Source: CBDFNC01 sp965249895 (GTDB lineage Bacteria; Pseudomonadota; Gammaproteobacteria; Enterobacterales; CBDFNC01). From it: a stretch of DNA of 64,000 nt. Location: contig CBDFNC010000005.1 in the NCBI GenBank assembly GCA_965249895.1, positions 1,860,001 through 1,924,000 on the forward strand, written 5' to 3'. Shown here piece after piece: positions 27,357 through 36,843 of the stretch. How positions within the stretch are numbered: the stretch's first letter is position 1; each line of letters opens with the position of its first letter. The notes beneath the pieces are model-generated. The model had not been told where the DNA came from, searched no databases, and saw nothing but the letters and a program-made list of their open reading frames with translations. The position numbers and the translations under genes were made by a program.

Positions 27357-29081
27357 TTACAATGGCCTTAACAGCTCCACCATAAGCTGCAATGAGCGTC
27401 TGCCCCGGTATTCATTGACATCCAGTTTGTAGCCTAATTCTACCCAGCGGTTCAGTGGGTTAGGCCATATCTTGGTATCTATATTAAAGGCAATAGCATC
27501 GATCGCCTCGCCGCCAGACTCTGGCTCCAGCACCATTTTAAGGTGCTTTCCCCCCACCAGACGCTGCTGCAATAACTTAAACTTGCCGTCAAATAAGGGT
27601 TCGGGAAATGCCTGGCCCCAGGGGCCGGCATGGCGCAGTAACTCCGCCAGCTCAAGGTTAAATTCACCCGGCGCCACTTCACCATCGGACATAAGGAAAC
27701 CCTGAAACAGTTCAGGCTCGGTTTTTTCCGCCACCACCTTGTCCAGCTCCAGCTTAAAGACTGCAAAATTAGCCTCGGGCAATGATAAACCCGCCGCCAT
27801 CGCATGACCGCCAAATTTACTGATCAGGCCAGGATTGCGAGTATCCACCAGCTCCAGCATATCCCGCATATGTATACCCGGAATAGAGCGAGCGCTACCC
27901 TTTATTTCCCCATCCCCCGCATCGGCAAACGCCAGGGTTGGCCGATAATAACGCTCCTTAATTCGCGATGCCACCAAACCCACCACCCCCTGATGCCAGT
28001 CTTCCTGGAATAAACAGATTGCGTGCGGTAGATCAGTTTCATTTAGCTCGATGCCTTTAAGACTGGTTAACGCTTCTTGTTGCATGCTGGTTTCAATTTC
28101 TTTGCGGTCCCGGTTCAGACCATCCAGCTCGACGGCCAGGCTTCTGGCTTTAAATATATCGTCGCACAGCAAGAGTGACACACCCAGGCTCATTTCATCC
28201 AAACGACCTGCAGCATTTAGCCTGGGCCCCAGAGCAAACCCCAGATCAGCAGCCACCAGTCGTTGCTGGTTGCGTCCCGCAACTTCAATCAATGCCTGGA
28301 TCCCCGGCCGACAACGACCCACCCGAATTCGCTGGATCCCCTGGTGTACCAGGATCCGGTTGTTAGCATCCAAGGGCACCACATCCGCCACTGTGCCTAA
28401 GGCCACAATATCCAACAATTCCGCCAGGTTAGGGGCTGGCTGGGACTGAAAGCCCCCTTTATCCTTAATAAAACTGCGCAGGGCCAACATCAGGTAAAAT
28501 GCTACCCCGACACCGGCCAGGTTCTTACTGGGGAAGCCGCACCCCGGCTGATTCGGGTTAACAATGGCATCGGCATCGGGTAAAGTATCACCTGGCAGGT
28601 GATGATCCGTTACTAACACCTTGAGCCCCAAAGCTTTAGCCGCAGCAACCCCGGCAATGCTGGAAATACCGTTATCCACTGTCATGATAAGTTCAGCGCC
28701 AGAGTCGGCCGCCAACTGGACGATTTCCGGGCTTAAGCCATATCCATAATCGAATCGATTGGGCACCAGAAAATCGACCTGGGTACAACCCAGCATTTTA
28801 AGAGCCAACATAGCTAAACTTGTGCTGGTTGCACCATCGGCATCAAAGTCCCCAACGATAATAATTTTTTGTTGCCGGGTAATGGCTTCATATAAAAGCT
28901 CACATGCCCTGTCCATTCCTTTGGCTGCATCATACTTACACAAACTAGCAACGCTGGTATCCAACTGGCTTACCTGAGTTATTCCCCGGTTTGCATATAT
29001 TTGTCTGAGTAATGGGTGCAGTGACTCAGGAAGAAAACTGCTGTCTTGTTGAGGTCGGCGTTTTATTTGGAGCTTTGACAT
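27357..29081 (-). CDS. recJ: Single-stranded-DNA-specific 5'-3' exonuclease RecJ
   Basis: 574 residues of the DHH phosphoesterase family. The metal-binding motifs are IVGDFDADGATSTSLAML (about residues 75-92) and LVTDHHLPGD (about 158), with the DHHA1-type GGHAMAAGLSL near 415 and a C-terminal OB-like domain ending LQLMVELLRPL. RecJ acts in recombination, mismatch and base-excision repair. It is downstream of dsbC and xerD on the same strand, the conserved order. Normally prfB follows; here an inserted block intervenes. Confidence 0.97.
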   Translation of the reverse strand: MSKLQIKRRPQQDSSFLPESLHPLLRQIYANRGITQVSQLDTSVASLCKYDAAKGMDRACELLYEAITRQQKIIIVGDFDADGATSTSLAMLALKMLGCTQVDFLVPNRFDYGYGLSPEIVQLAADSGAELIMTVDNGISSIAGVAAAKALGLKVLVTDHHLPGDTLPDADAIVNPNQPGCGFPSKNLAGVGVAFYLMLALRSFIKDKGGFQSQPAPNLAELLDIVALGTVADVVPLDANNRILVHQGIQRIRVGRCRPGIQALIEVAGRNQQRLVAADLGFALGPRLNAAGRLDEMSLGVSLLLCDDIFKARSLAVELDGLNRDRKEIETSMQQEALTSLKGIELNETDLPHAICLFQEDWHQGVVGLVASRIKERYYRPTLAFADAGDGEIKGSARSIPGIHMRDMLELVDTRNPGLISKFGGHAMAAGLSLPEANFAVFKLELDKVVAEKTEPELFQGFLMSDGEVAPGEFNLELAELLRHAGPWGQAFPEPLFDGKFKLLQQRLVGGKHLKMVLEPESGGEAIDAIAFNIDTKIWPNPLNRWVELGYKLDVNEYRGRRSLQLMVELLRPL

Positions 29082-29128
29082 GAAAAATTTTTATGGCGGA
29101 TTCTAGTGTACGAGTCTACTTAGGGTTG

Positions 29129-29157
29129 AACGCCAACTCAAGGTTGGCGTTTTTTAA
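29129..29157. terminator. Stem-loop between dsbC and recJ
   Basis: AACGCCAACTCAAGGTTGGCGTTTTTT forms a clean stem with the T-run on the plus strand, opposite to the genes around it. On the minus strand the stem lacks a T-run, so it may only attenuate or stabilise the dsbC message. Confidence 0.45.
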
Positions 29158-29176
29158 TTCATGGCTCTCTTTCAGG

Positions 29177-30052
29177 CTACTTTTTCGCTAACTGATCTTT
29201 TTCTACCAACAAACTGATCAACCTTGGAGCGGGTAAATAACCCGGCTGCATTGAGCCGTCATCAAGCACCATAGCCGGTGTGCCGTTGACTCCGAACAAG
29301 ACACCCAACTCATACTGCTCTTTTACAGTGTTTTCACAACTATTTGAGGGCACCTTTTGTCGGCGCTTAGCCTTATCCATTGCCCCTACTTGATCATCTG
29401 AACACCAGATAGAGACCATTTCATTGTAGGTTTGCGACCGAAGCCCACCGCGCGGGAAAGCCAGGTAACGAATGGTAATGCCTTTATCGTTATAGTCCCT
29501 CATTTCATTATGCAACTTCTGGCAGTATCCACAATTGGTATCGGTAAACACGGTAACGACATATTTTTCATCTTTGGCGGGATACACTATCATATCCTGC
29601 TCAAATGCTTTTAATTGCGTCTTTCGCATGCTGGTCATGGCATTTTCCGTCAGGTTTTTCACTCCTGCCGAATCAATTTCATACAAACTACCGAATAACA
29701 CGTACCTGCCATCTGCTGTCACATAAAGCACCCCGCGATCCGTCATCACCTCATAAATATCAGCAATGCCGGACTCATCAACGGATATCACCTCCGTCTC
29801 TAGGGTCTGCAGTGAATTCGCTATCACCTCTTTGGCATTACCAGGCTGCTGCGTCTTATCAACCGCTCCCGCCTGCGCCAACTGGCTCTTTGCCTGAGCC
29901 AGCTCCTGGGTTAACTGCGCTACTTGTTGCTGCAAGGAAACATCCGATTCCTGGGCGTTAAGCGGAAACGCAATTCCTGCCATTAAGCCTGTCGCCGCTA
30001 TGGCTGATAAGACCTTGCTCCGCCCAAGTTTTTTGTTAAACGTACTAAACAT
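29177..30052 (-). CDS. dsbC: Thiol:disulfide interchange protein DsbC
   Basis: A periplasmic disulfide isomerase of about 291 residues from the ATG at 30052 (MFSTFNKKLGRSKV), supported by GGAGAA 6 nt upstream; an ORF extension to 30127 has no such signal. A signal peptide (SAIAATGLMAGIAFPLNAQ) is followed by a coiled-coil-like segment longer than in E. coli (QQVAQLTQELAQAKSQLAQ), the dimerisation domain and a thioredoxin fold with the active site TDTNCGYCQKLHNEM. The second cysteine pair is in IWCSDDQ...NSCENTV. Confidence 0.96.
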   Translation of the reverse strand: MFSTFNKKLGRSKVLSAIAATGLMAGIAFPLNAQESDVSLQQQVAQLTQELAQAKSQLAQAGAVDKTQQPGNAKEVIANSLQTLETEVISVDESGIADIYEVMTDRGVLYVTADGRYVLFGSLYEIDSAGVKNLTENAMTSMRKTQLKAFEQDMIVYPAKDEKYVVTVFTDTNCGYCQKLHNEMRDYNDKGITIRYLAFPRGGLRSQTYNEMVSIWCSDDQVGAMDKAKRRQKVPSNSCENTVKEQYELGVLFGVNGTPAMVLDDGSMQPGYLPAPRLISLLVEKDQLAKK

Positions 30053-30164
30053 AGATTCTCCGATAATTCCTATTCCGCTTGCATCTGTATGTAGACCGCG
30101 TCCAGGGGAAAAAATTTCATGACACATTATGCCCAGATCTTAGTCGACAATAAAGTGGGTCACA

Positions 30165-31049
30165 TCATGATCTGGGATGATGGGTCTCGTGTAACTCCTG
30201 CAGCCTTTGAGTGGCTACGTGCGTATATATCTGAGTAGTCGACAAGTCAGAGTGTCCAAGCAGTAACTGAACCACACGTAAATCCGCGCCATGATTTAGT
30301 AAATGGGTAGCAAATGCATGCCTCAGGGTGTGCGGTGATAAGTCCGTATCGATACAGGCTACCTGAGCGTAAAACTTAATTCTGTACCAGAACGTCTGAC
30401 GAGTCATAAACCTAGCCCTTTTACTCGGGAACACCACATCGGCGCTTTGCTCGCCCATTAATATGGGCCTGGCTTCCTTAAAAAACCGCTCAATCCAATA
30501 TACGGCTTCTTCACCCATAGGCACCAAACGTTCTTTATCCCCTTTACCCACCACCCTGACTAACCCCTGACGTAAACTTAACGATTCCGTGCTCAGATTC
30601 ACCAGCTCAGATACCCGTAAACCCGTGGCGTATAAAAGCTCTAACATGGCTTTATCTCTGAGCTGAATAGGGTCGCTTAAATCCGGCGCACTTAATAATG
30701 CGTCCACTTCTGATTCGGTTAAATCAGAAGGTAGTTTTTGCGGTAACTTAGGGCTGGAAATAAGTGCAGTGGGATCATCATCTCTGAGCTTTTCCCGGCT
30801 TAAATACTGATAAAAACGCCTTAACGCACTGATCAAACGGGCGCTCGAGCTGGCTTTGTAGCCCAAATCAACCAGGTGAGCGAGAAAAGACTGTATATCA
30901 TCTGTAGCCACATTGAGTAACGTGATTTCCTTCTTATCCAACCAAAGCGCAAACTTGCTGAGATCATTGCGGTAGGAGCTCAGAGTATTTTCTGCCAGCC
31001 CCCTCTCCATCCACATAGCATCGAGAAACTGTTCAATTAGAGGATTCAA
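30165..31049 (-). CDS. xerD: Site-specific tyrosine recombinase XerD
   Basis: 294 residues. The N-terminal SAM-like DNA-binding domain (LAENTLSSYRNDLSKFALWL) and the catalytic domain are complete. Catalytic residues are Arg in YATGLRVSELVNL, Lys in VVGKGDKERLVPM, HTLRHAFATHLL (His, Arg), GHSDLSTTQIYTHV (His and the Tyr nucleophile). With XerC it resolves chromosome dimers at dif. It opens the xerD-dsbC-recJ operon and is divergent from the flavodoxin gene, as in E. coli. Confidence 0.97.
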   Translation of the reverse strand: MNPLIEQFLDAMWMERGLAENTLSSYRNDLSKFALWLDKKEITLLNVATDDIQSFLAHLVDLGYKASSSARLISALRRFYQYLSREKLRDDDPTALISSPKLPQKLPSDLTESEVDALLSAPDLSDPIQLRDKAMLELLYATGLRVSELVNLSTESLSLRQGLVRVVGKGDKERLVPMGEEAVYWIERFFKEARPILMGEQSADVVFPSKRARFMTRQTFWYRIKFYAQVACIDTDLSPHTLRHAFATHLLNHGADLRVVQLLLGHSDLSTTQIYTHVATQRLQELHETHHPRS

Positions 31050-31111
31050 ATTGGTTATCTATATCGAAGAAAACTGTATTTTAATACAGTATTATCAAGA
31101 CCGACAGCATA

Positions 31112-31139
31112 AAAGAGCCAGGTCTGAACCTGGTTTTTT
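31112..31139. terminator. Stem-loop in the xerD-fldB divergent region
   Basis: CCAGGT-CTGAA-CCTGG followed by TTTTTT on the plus strand. It lies upstream of fldB rather than behind any plus-strand gene, so a leader attenuator for fldB or a relic is possible. Confidence 0.4.
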
Positions 31140-31268
31140 CCTTGAAAGTGTTAGATAGGGTTAAACACCTAGGCAGTGTAAGCATGAGATATTTTTCTCT
31201 GCCCAATGAATTTGTTAAGATTGGCGCCCCATTAACCAGCAGCACGCTGACACTATCAGGGTATTGAA

Positions 31269-31793
31269 TTGAAAATCGGTCTATTTTACGGCTCAACCAC
31301 TTGTTATACCGAAATCGCAGCCGAGAAAATTAGCGAAGTGATAGGCACTGAGCTGGTAGATATCTTTAATATAAAAGAGACGCCTCTAAGCAAAACACTA
31401 GAATACGATATTCTGATCTTAGGTATTTCCACCTGGGATTACGGTGAGCTGCAGGAAGACTGGGCAGAACTATGGGAGCAGGTGGATGGCCTGAATGTTA
31501 CCGGTAAGACCATCGCCCTGTATGGTTTAGGCGACCAGATTGGTTATAGCCAGTGGTTTCAGGATGCTTTGGGGATGCTACACGATGCCCTTGCACCCCA
31601 GCTGCCAAACTTTATTGGTTACACCTCAGTTGACGGATACGAGTTTGAAGCGTCGAAAGCCCTTACCGAAGACGGGTCTCAATTTGTCGGCTTATCTCTT
31701 GATGAAGACAACCAATACGCCCTATCGGAGCAAAGGATCCAGGACTGGGGAATACAGGTTCTGACAGAGATCCAGACACAGCTCGAACAATAG
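31269..31793 (+). CDS. fldB: Flavodoxin FldB-type
   Basis: 174 residues, a long-chain flavodoxin, the FMN electron carrier. The FMN phosphate loop is FYGSTTCYTEIAAEKI at residues 6-21, with WDYGELQEDW near 57 and LYGLGDQIGYSQWFQDALG near 88. It starts with TTG (MKIGLFYGSTT). Position divergent from xerD matches E. coli fldB. Electron donor and acceptor cannot be seen here. Confidence 0.94.
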   Translation: MKIGLFYGSTTCYTEIAAEKISEVIGTELVDIFNIKETPLSKTLEYDILILGISTWDYGELQEDWAELWEQVDGLNVTGKTIALYGLGDQIGYSQWFQDALGMLHDALAPQLPNFIGYTSVDGYEFEASKALTEDGSQFVGLSLDEDNQYALSEQRIQDWGIQVLTEIQTQLEQ

Positions 31794-31871
31794 GCTGCAA
31801 TATTTTACAAGTCAAAATGGCGTTTCCGGCGCAAACTGTTTTGGCTTGTAATAAATCAGTGAAACAAAAAC

Positions 31872-32660
31872 TTGGAAAAAGTAAAAATTTGGCAACCCGC
31901 CTTTAGTAACGACATACTCCTTTCCCATTCAGACTATGACAAATTCTGTTTCGAACCCCATGTGCACCAGGACTTTCATATTGGTCTGATTGAGCAAGGC
32001 TCACAAACCTTTTTCCATAAAGGCAAGACTCATCAGCTGGGACCCGGTGCTATTTCGCTGCTAAACCCGGACGAAGTCCACGACGGCGCCGGACCAGAAA
32101 GCGGCTATAAAGTACGTGTTTTTAACCTGCCGCCAAGCTGGCTAGCCGGGCAGCTGGGTGGAGAAAACTACTTTAAACACGCCTTATCTGATGATCCTAT
32201 GCTTTACCAGCAACTGCTGATATTACACCAATGGCTGGAACGGGAGCCCGACAACCCAGCTCTCGAAGGGCAACTGTTACAACTGCTTAGCTTAAGTTTG
32301 CAACGCCATGGGGAAACTGTCCAAACTGACAAACAGCATAAACTTTCAGCCTCACAGCTGGCTTACGTTAAAGATTATTTGCTGGCCAACCTGGAGTATA
32401 AGGTCTCCCTTGAACAAATGGCAGAGCTGTTAGGCCTGAGTAAGTTTCAGTTTTTACGTCAGTTTAAACAAGCCGTCGGTGTCACGCCCCACGCGTACCT
32501 GACCCAGCTAAGAGTCGAAATGAGTAAGGTGCTGCTATGCTCGGGCATAAATGTTATCCAGGCCGGGCAGCAAGTGGGCTTTTATGACCAAAGCCACTTC
32601 AACAAAGCCTTTAAACGCGCGTTTGGCATAGCGCCAAGTCGGATGTTAAAAATCAGCTAA
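31872..32660 (+). CDS. AraC-family transcriptional regulator
   Basis: 262 residues. An N-terminal AraC-type cupin (HVHQDFHIGLIEQGSQTFF, GPGAISLLNPDEVHDG) is followed by two helix-turn-helix units in residues 165-262 (VSLEQMAELLGLSKFQFLRQ and IQAGQQVGFYDQSHFNKAFK). It starts with TTG. The following gene, 74 bp downstream on the same strand, is a LysE-type exporter, and regulators of this subtype commonly control such exporters, so amino-acid or toxic-metabolite efflux is the probable context. Confidence 0.9.
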   Translation: MEKVKIWQPAFSNDILLSHSDYDKFCFEPHVHQDFHIGLIEQGSQTFFHKGKTHQLGPGAISLLNPDEVHDGAGPESGYKVRVFNLPPSWLAGQLGGENYFKHALSDDPMLYQQLLILHQWLEREPDNPALEGQLLQLLSLSLQRHGETVQTDKQHKLSASQLAYVKDYLLANLEYKVSLEQMAELLGLSKFQFLRQFKQAVGVTPHAYLTQLRVEMSKVLLCSGINVIQAGQQVGFYDQSHFNKAFKRAFGIAPSRMLKIS

Positions 32661-32734
32661 CTCTGCAATCTTTTACAAGCCAGCCTTCAGCCCGCTCCTT
32701 AGAATAAAGACCATCAAATTGTTTGGAGTAATCA

Positions 32735-33358
32735 ATGGAACTGGCACTTTTTTTGACCCTGGGGCTCATTCACCTGGCAGGTTTGCTCAGCCCTGGACCC
32801 GATTTTGCTTTAGTGCTGAAAAACAGCACTGAATTATCCAGAAAACTGGCCTTGTGTAGCGCCATGGGGCTGGCTTTTGGTGTTGCTACTCACGCAACAT
32901 TATCCATCACCGGAGTCAGCCTGCTGATCCAACAAAGTGAACTGCTGTTTACCCTGTTGCAGTGGACCGGCATTTTATATTTAAGTTGGCTGGGTGTTGG
33001 CGCCATCAAAGCCGCATTTGCCAAACCTAGGTCTCAGACAAGTGAATTTAAATCCAGTAAAGGGATGTGGCAAGCATTGTCTCTGGGTTATTTAACCAAT
33101 CTGTTAAACCCCAAAGCCCTGGTCTATTTTGCCGGTATGGTTGCGGCCCTAATACCTGCTGGCATAAATTACGGTATTAAATTCGCGCTTATTCTCGAAC
33201 TGTTTCTGCTGACCCTGATTTGGTTTGGCGGCCTGGCATTTGCCTTGTCACTACCTAAAGTTCAGGTCAGGATAAAAAAAGCGGAAAAAGGACTTAACTT
33301 CACTACAGGTATTTTATTGCTGTTGGTGGCTGCTGGATTAGCCTTTCGCGCCTTATAA
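32735..33358 (+). CDS. LysE/RhtB-family exporter
   Basis: 207 residues with about six membrane helices and the family signature LLSPGPDFALVLKNS near residue 17; LTNLLNPKALVYFAGM near 125 is also typical. Members export amino acids or homoserine lactones across the inner membrane. It lies behind the AraC regulator gene. Substrate is not deducible. Confidence 0.92.
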   Translation: MELALFLTLGLIHLAGLLSPGPDFALVLKNSTELSRKLALCSAMGLAFGVATHATLSITGVSLLIQQSELLFTLLQWTGILYLSWLGVGAIKAAFAKPRSQTSEFKSSKGMWQALSLGYLTNLLNPKALVYFAGMVAALIPAGINYGIKFALILELFLLTLIWFGGLAFALSLPKVQVRIKKAEKGLNFTTGILLLLVAAGLAFRAL

Positions 33359-33417
33359 GGCCCCCTCTGTGAGCTAGGTAGCGAATACAGAGCGCACAGA
33401 GGAAAATTATTCGGCGG

Positions 33418-34740
33418 TTACGCAGAGTCCGCTGCGGCTATTACTGCTTGCTCATTCTTCTTGAAAATAAAGAAAGAAGCCAACAGTGCAATCAGAGAAG
33501 GCAACAACCAGGCTAATCCTTTATCAAACAGCGGCAGGAATGCAAATGTCTGCATATCAATACCCGCAACCTTGATACCGTCCAGTAAACCAAATAAAAA
33601 TGCCACCGCAATTACAAAACGGTATGACATGTTTTTATTGGGTAACCAGGCTTGGACAAAGGTTAATGTAACCAGCATGATAGCCACGGGATAGACAGCA
33701 AACAGAACTGGTACGGACAGGGAGATCAGCTGGCTTAATCCAACATTGGTCACCAGAGCACACAACACGCAGTTCAGGATAACCAGCAGCTTATAGTTCC
33801 AGTTTGGTTTCAGGCTCACCAGAAATTCCGACATAGCGCTCACCAGACCGACTGCCGTGGTTAAACAGGCCAGGCCAACAACTGCGGACAATACGATTTG
33901 ACCGGGCTGACCATACATGGCTTTTACGTAAAGGGAGAATATTTCACCGCCATTACTGGCACCCGCGGCCACAACCTGACTCGTCGCCCCCATATAAAAT
34001 AGAGATATATAAACAAAGGCCAGGCCGGCCGCAGCGATAGTACCTGCGATGATCAGGTACTTATATTGGAAACCTTTATCTTCAATGCCTTTGGACTTGA
34101 TAATATCTATGATCAACATACCAAATACCAGGGCGCCAAAGGTATCCATGGTGTTATAACCTTCCAGGAATCCTTTGATAAACGCATGATCCACATATTC
34201 ACCTTGAGCGGCGCCAATCTCACCTTGCGGGTTCAACATGACGGATACAGCCAAAGCCAGCAACAGGACAATCAACAAAGGCGTGATGATTTTACCTACG
34301 TTATCCAGCAACAGGCCTGGTTTAACGGATAACCAGCACACCAGAGTGAAAAACAACACGGAGAAAACCGCCAGGCTGGTGGCGCCGGTCTCGCCAAGGA
34401 AAGGTTTGACGCCGATTTCATAAGCCACTAAACCTGTCCTGGGTGTTGCAAAACTAGGGCCGATGATAATGTAGACAGCCAGCGCAAACGCAGTGGCGAC
34501 GCCCGCAGGCAAATAGCGTCCCATGGTGAGCAATCCACCACCAGCCTTGGCTACAGCCACCAGGCAAAGTAGGGGTAATCCCACTGCTGTCACTAAAAAG
34601 CCCAGCATAGCTGGAGTTAATTCGTTACCAGCTAGTGAGCCAGCCAGAGGAGGAAATATAATGTTTCCTGCCCCCAGGAAAAAAGCAAAGGTCATAAAAC
34701 CCAAGCCTAAAATATCGGCGGTCTTTAACTTGTTCGTCAT
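33418..34740 (-). CDS. brnQ: Branched-chain amino acid transport system carrier protein
   Basis: 440 residues, 12 membrane helices, LIVCS family. The N-terminal signature is GLGFMTFAFFLGAGNIIFPPLAG (seen in two pieces), followed by a long pattern of hydrophobic helices. It is a Na+-coupled importer of Leu, Ile and Val in this family. It is monocistronic, on the opposite strand to the LysE-type gene. Confidence 0.95.
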   Translation of the reverse strand: MTNKLKTADILGLGFMTFAFFLGAGNIIFPPLAGSLAGNELTPAMLGFLVTAVGLPLLCLVAVAKAGGGLLTMGRYLPAGVATAFALAVYIIIGPSFATPRTGLVAYEIGVKPFLGETGATSLAVFSVLFFTLVCWLSVKPGLLLDNVGKIITPLLIVLLLALAVSVMLNPQGEIGAAQGEYVDHAFIKGFLEGYNTMDTFGALVFGMLIIDIIKSKGIEDKGFQYKYLIIAGTIAAAGLAFVYISLFYMGATSQVVAAGASNGGEIFSLYVKAMYGQPGQIVLSAVVGLACLTTAVGLVSAMSEFLVSLKPNWNYKLLVILNCVLCALVTNVGLSQLISLSVPVLFAVYPVAIMLVTLTFVQAWLPNKNMSYRFVIAVAFLFGLLDGIKVAGIDMQTFAFLPLFDKGLAWLLPSLIALLASFFIFKKNEQAVIAAADSA

Positions 34741-35414
34741 TTAAGTGTGTGTCCTGAAAAGTACTTTTCTAGCCTAAGTCCAGATGGCTTGGCCAAGGTT
34801 TTTATGGCTGTGGATGGTTTTCATTTTGCCGGATCTCCGAGACAAAGGAGGCTAGCAGCCTTACCGTCATCAGAAATTAATCCCATGAACCAGCAATATA
34901 CCTATGTATACCAAGGGTATTTCATAAGATAAGTAATATATAAATTCAAAAATAAAAACAGGAGAAGGATAATATATAAGCCCGTTAGTTCAAGTGGAAC
35001 ATATCGCCAAAAAACTAACAGACCAGTAACAACTGGTTCTAATAACTGTAAATTGATAGCAATAGAGTTTTTTATACTGAACCCTAACTGCATCGCAGTG
35101 TACAACCCAAGGTGTTCTATGAAAATAAATAATATTTATCTACGTAAATAATTCATTACAGACTTTTTACATCGCTTTTACCGGAAAAGAAATTATAAAT
35201 CACCAATGCGACATAGCACGCCCTATAGGGTATTACCGAGTTCTACTTAGCTACCACACTTGCCATGATTGCTATAAAACGACTTAAAGCGTCAATCTTT
35301 CGCCTTTTTGCTGGCCCCTCCAGCTCTCCGCTAATATGAAAAGAACAAAAACATTCTACCTCAGGCGGGGTTTAACTTATAATCCCCCCTCAGTTTACGT
35401 TAACAGGTATAAGT
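34741..35414. other. Intergenic region with a possible EamA fragment
   Basis: There is no intact gene. On the minus strand 34902-35105 reads MYTAMQLGFSIKNSIAINLQ and LLEPVVTGLLVF, then a hydrophobic tail. This resembles the last helix pair of an EamA (DMT) permease (LEPVVxxLL), without an upstream half. The part close to 35414 is AT-rich and should contain the srmB promoter. Confidence 0.4.
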
Positions 35415-36725
35415 ATGTCCTTCGCAGATCTGGATTTGGATCCTCAACTCATTGAAGCTATTGATAAAATGGGCCTCACCACCCCCACTTCCATTCAACA
35501 GCTCGCTATTCCCCATGCGCTTGATGGCTCCGATCTCCTGGCATCTGCTCCAACGGGAACAGGTAAAACCCTGGCTTTTTTACTTCCTGCTATTCAGCAC
35601 CTGCTGGACTTTCCCAGGCAAAAGCCGGGTTCGCCACGCATATTAATCCTGACGCCAACCCGAGAATTAGCCAACCAGATCTCGGAAGAAGCGGAAAAGC
35701 TGACCGCTGGCACTAACTTGAAGGTAGGCGCCATCATCGGCGGGATCAGCTATCAGATCCAGGAAGATGTACTGACCAAAAATATGGACTTGGTGGTGGC
35801 AACGCCGGGACGCCTGATGGAATATGTCGACGCAGAAGCGTTCGACTGCCGTGAGGTCGATCAGCTTATTCTCGATGAAGCTGACCGTATGCTGGATATG
35901 GGTTTTATTAAAGAGATGGACCGTATCGCAGGTGAATGTCGCTGGCGTAAGCAAACCTCCCTGTTTTCCGCCACCTTGGAAGGTAAAGGCCTGAAAGGAT
36001 TTGCGCGCGACGTGTTGGAAGATCCGGTCAGCGTAAACGCCGATTCATCTCGCAAAGAAAGTGGCAAAATCCACCAGTGGATCTACCTGGCGGACAACGC
36101 CAAACATAAGCTTGAGCTGCTGAAAACCATACTCCAGGATGAAGAAGTTACCCACACAGTGGTTTTCGTCAAAACTCGTGAGCGCCTGACTGTGCTGGTC
36201 TCCAAACTGGATGAGGCGGGTATCAAATGCGGCTTCCTGCGCGGAGAAATGGATCAGGAGCGAAGAAACCTGGCCATGGCTCGCTTCAAATCTGGTGAAG
36301 TGAACGTATTGATCGCCACCGATGTAGCGGCTCGCGGTATAGATGTGGTCGATATCAGCCACGTAATTAATTATGATATGCCTCGCACCGCAGATATTTA
36401 TGTCCACCGCATCGGTCGTACTGCACGAGCAGGTAAAAAAGGTACAGCCATTTCACTGGTAGAAGCCCATGATATGGAAATTCTGAGTAAAATTGAGCGA
36501 TATACAGATCAGAGCCTGAAGCGTAGGATCATTAAGGAATTAAGACCTGAGAACAAAGAGTCGAAGGCTCCGGTAAAGAAGAAACCTGGGGTTGACCCAA
36601 AGAAACTGTCAGCCGCACGTCGCCAGGAAGCCAGCAAGGTCATCACTGCCAAGCAGACAGCGAAGAAAAAAGCCAAGAGTAAAAAATCTAAAGGCAAACC
36701 TAGCTGGGCTGGGAAAGCAAAGTAA
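35415..36725 (+). CDS. srmB: ATP-dependent RNA helicase SrmB (DEAD-box)
   Basis: 436 residues. The Q motif, SAPTGTGKT (motif I), PTRELA (Ia), VATPGRL, VDQLILDEADRMLDMGF (motif II), SAT (III), and VNVLIATDVAARGIDV and HRIGRTARAG (V, VI) are all present. The phrases LLDFPRQKPGSPRILILTPT and CRWRKQTSLFSATLEG match SrmB rather than other DEAD proteins, and the C-terminal tail is Lys-rich. SrmB assists early 50S subunit assembly. Confidence 0.93.
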   Translation: MSFADLDLDPQLIEAIDKMGLTTPTSIQQLAIPHALDGSDLLASAPTGTGKTLAFLLPAIQHLLDFPRQKPGSPRILILTPTRELANQISEEAEKLTAGTNLKVGAIIGGISYQIQEDVLTKNMDLVVATPGRLMEYVDAEAFDCREVDQLILDEADRMLDMGFIKEMDRIAGECRWRKQTSLFSATLEGKGLKGFARDVLEDPVSVNADSSRKESGKIHQWIYLADNAKHKLELLKTILQDEEVTHTVVFVKTRERLTVLVSKLDEAGIKCGFLRGEMDQERRNLAMARFKSGEVNVLIATDVAARGIDVVDISHVINYDMPRTADIYVHRIGRTARAGKKGTAISLVEAHDMEILSKIERYTDQSLKRRIIKELRPENKESKAPVKKKPGVDPKKLSAARRQEASKVITAKQTAKKKAKSKKSKGKPSWAGKAK

Positions 36726-36735
36726 GCAATTTGGT

Positions 36736-36843
36736 TGTGGAGCGGATGCCTCTTTATAGGTGAATATAGCGATCGCTATATTCGCCGAACGTGCATCCAT
36801 GCGCTTGATATCTCATCCTTGAGATGGCTTCGGCTCCTTCAAA
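36736..36843. repeat. Dispersed intergenic repeat, copy A
   Basis: About 108 bp sharing the core CGCCGAACGTGCATCCATGC and a short inverted repeat ATCTCATCCTTGAGATGG with copy B at 55011-55117. It lies between two convergent genes (srmB, yaaA). It also contains the palindrome ATATAGCGATCGCTATAT. Confidence 0.7.
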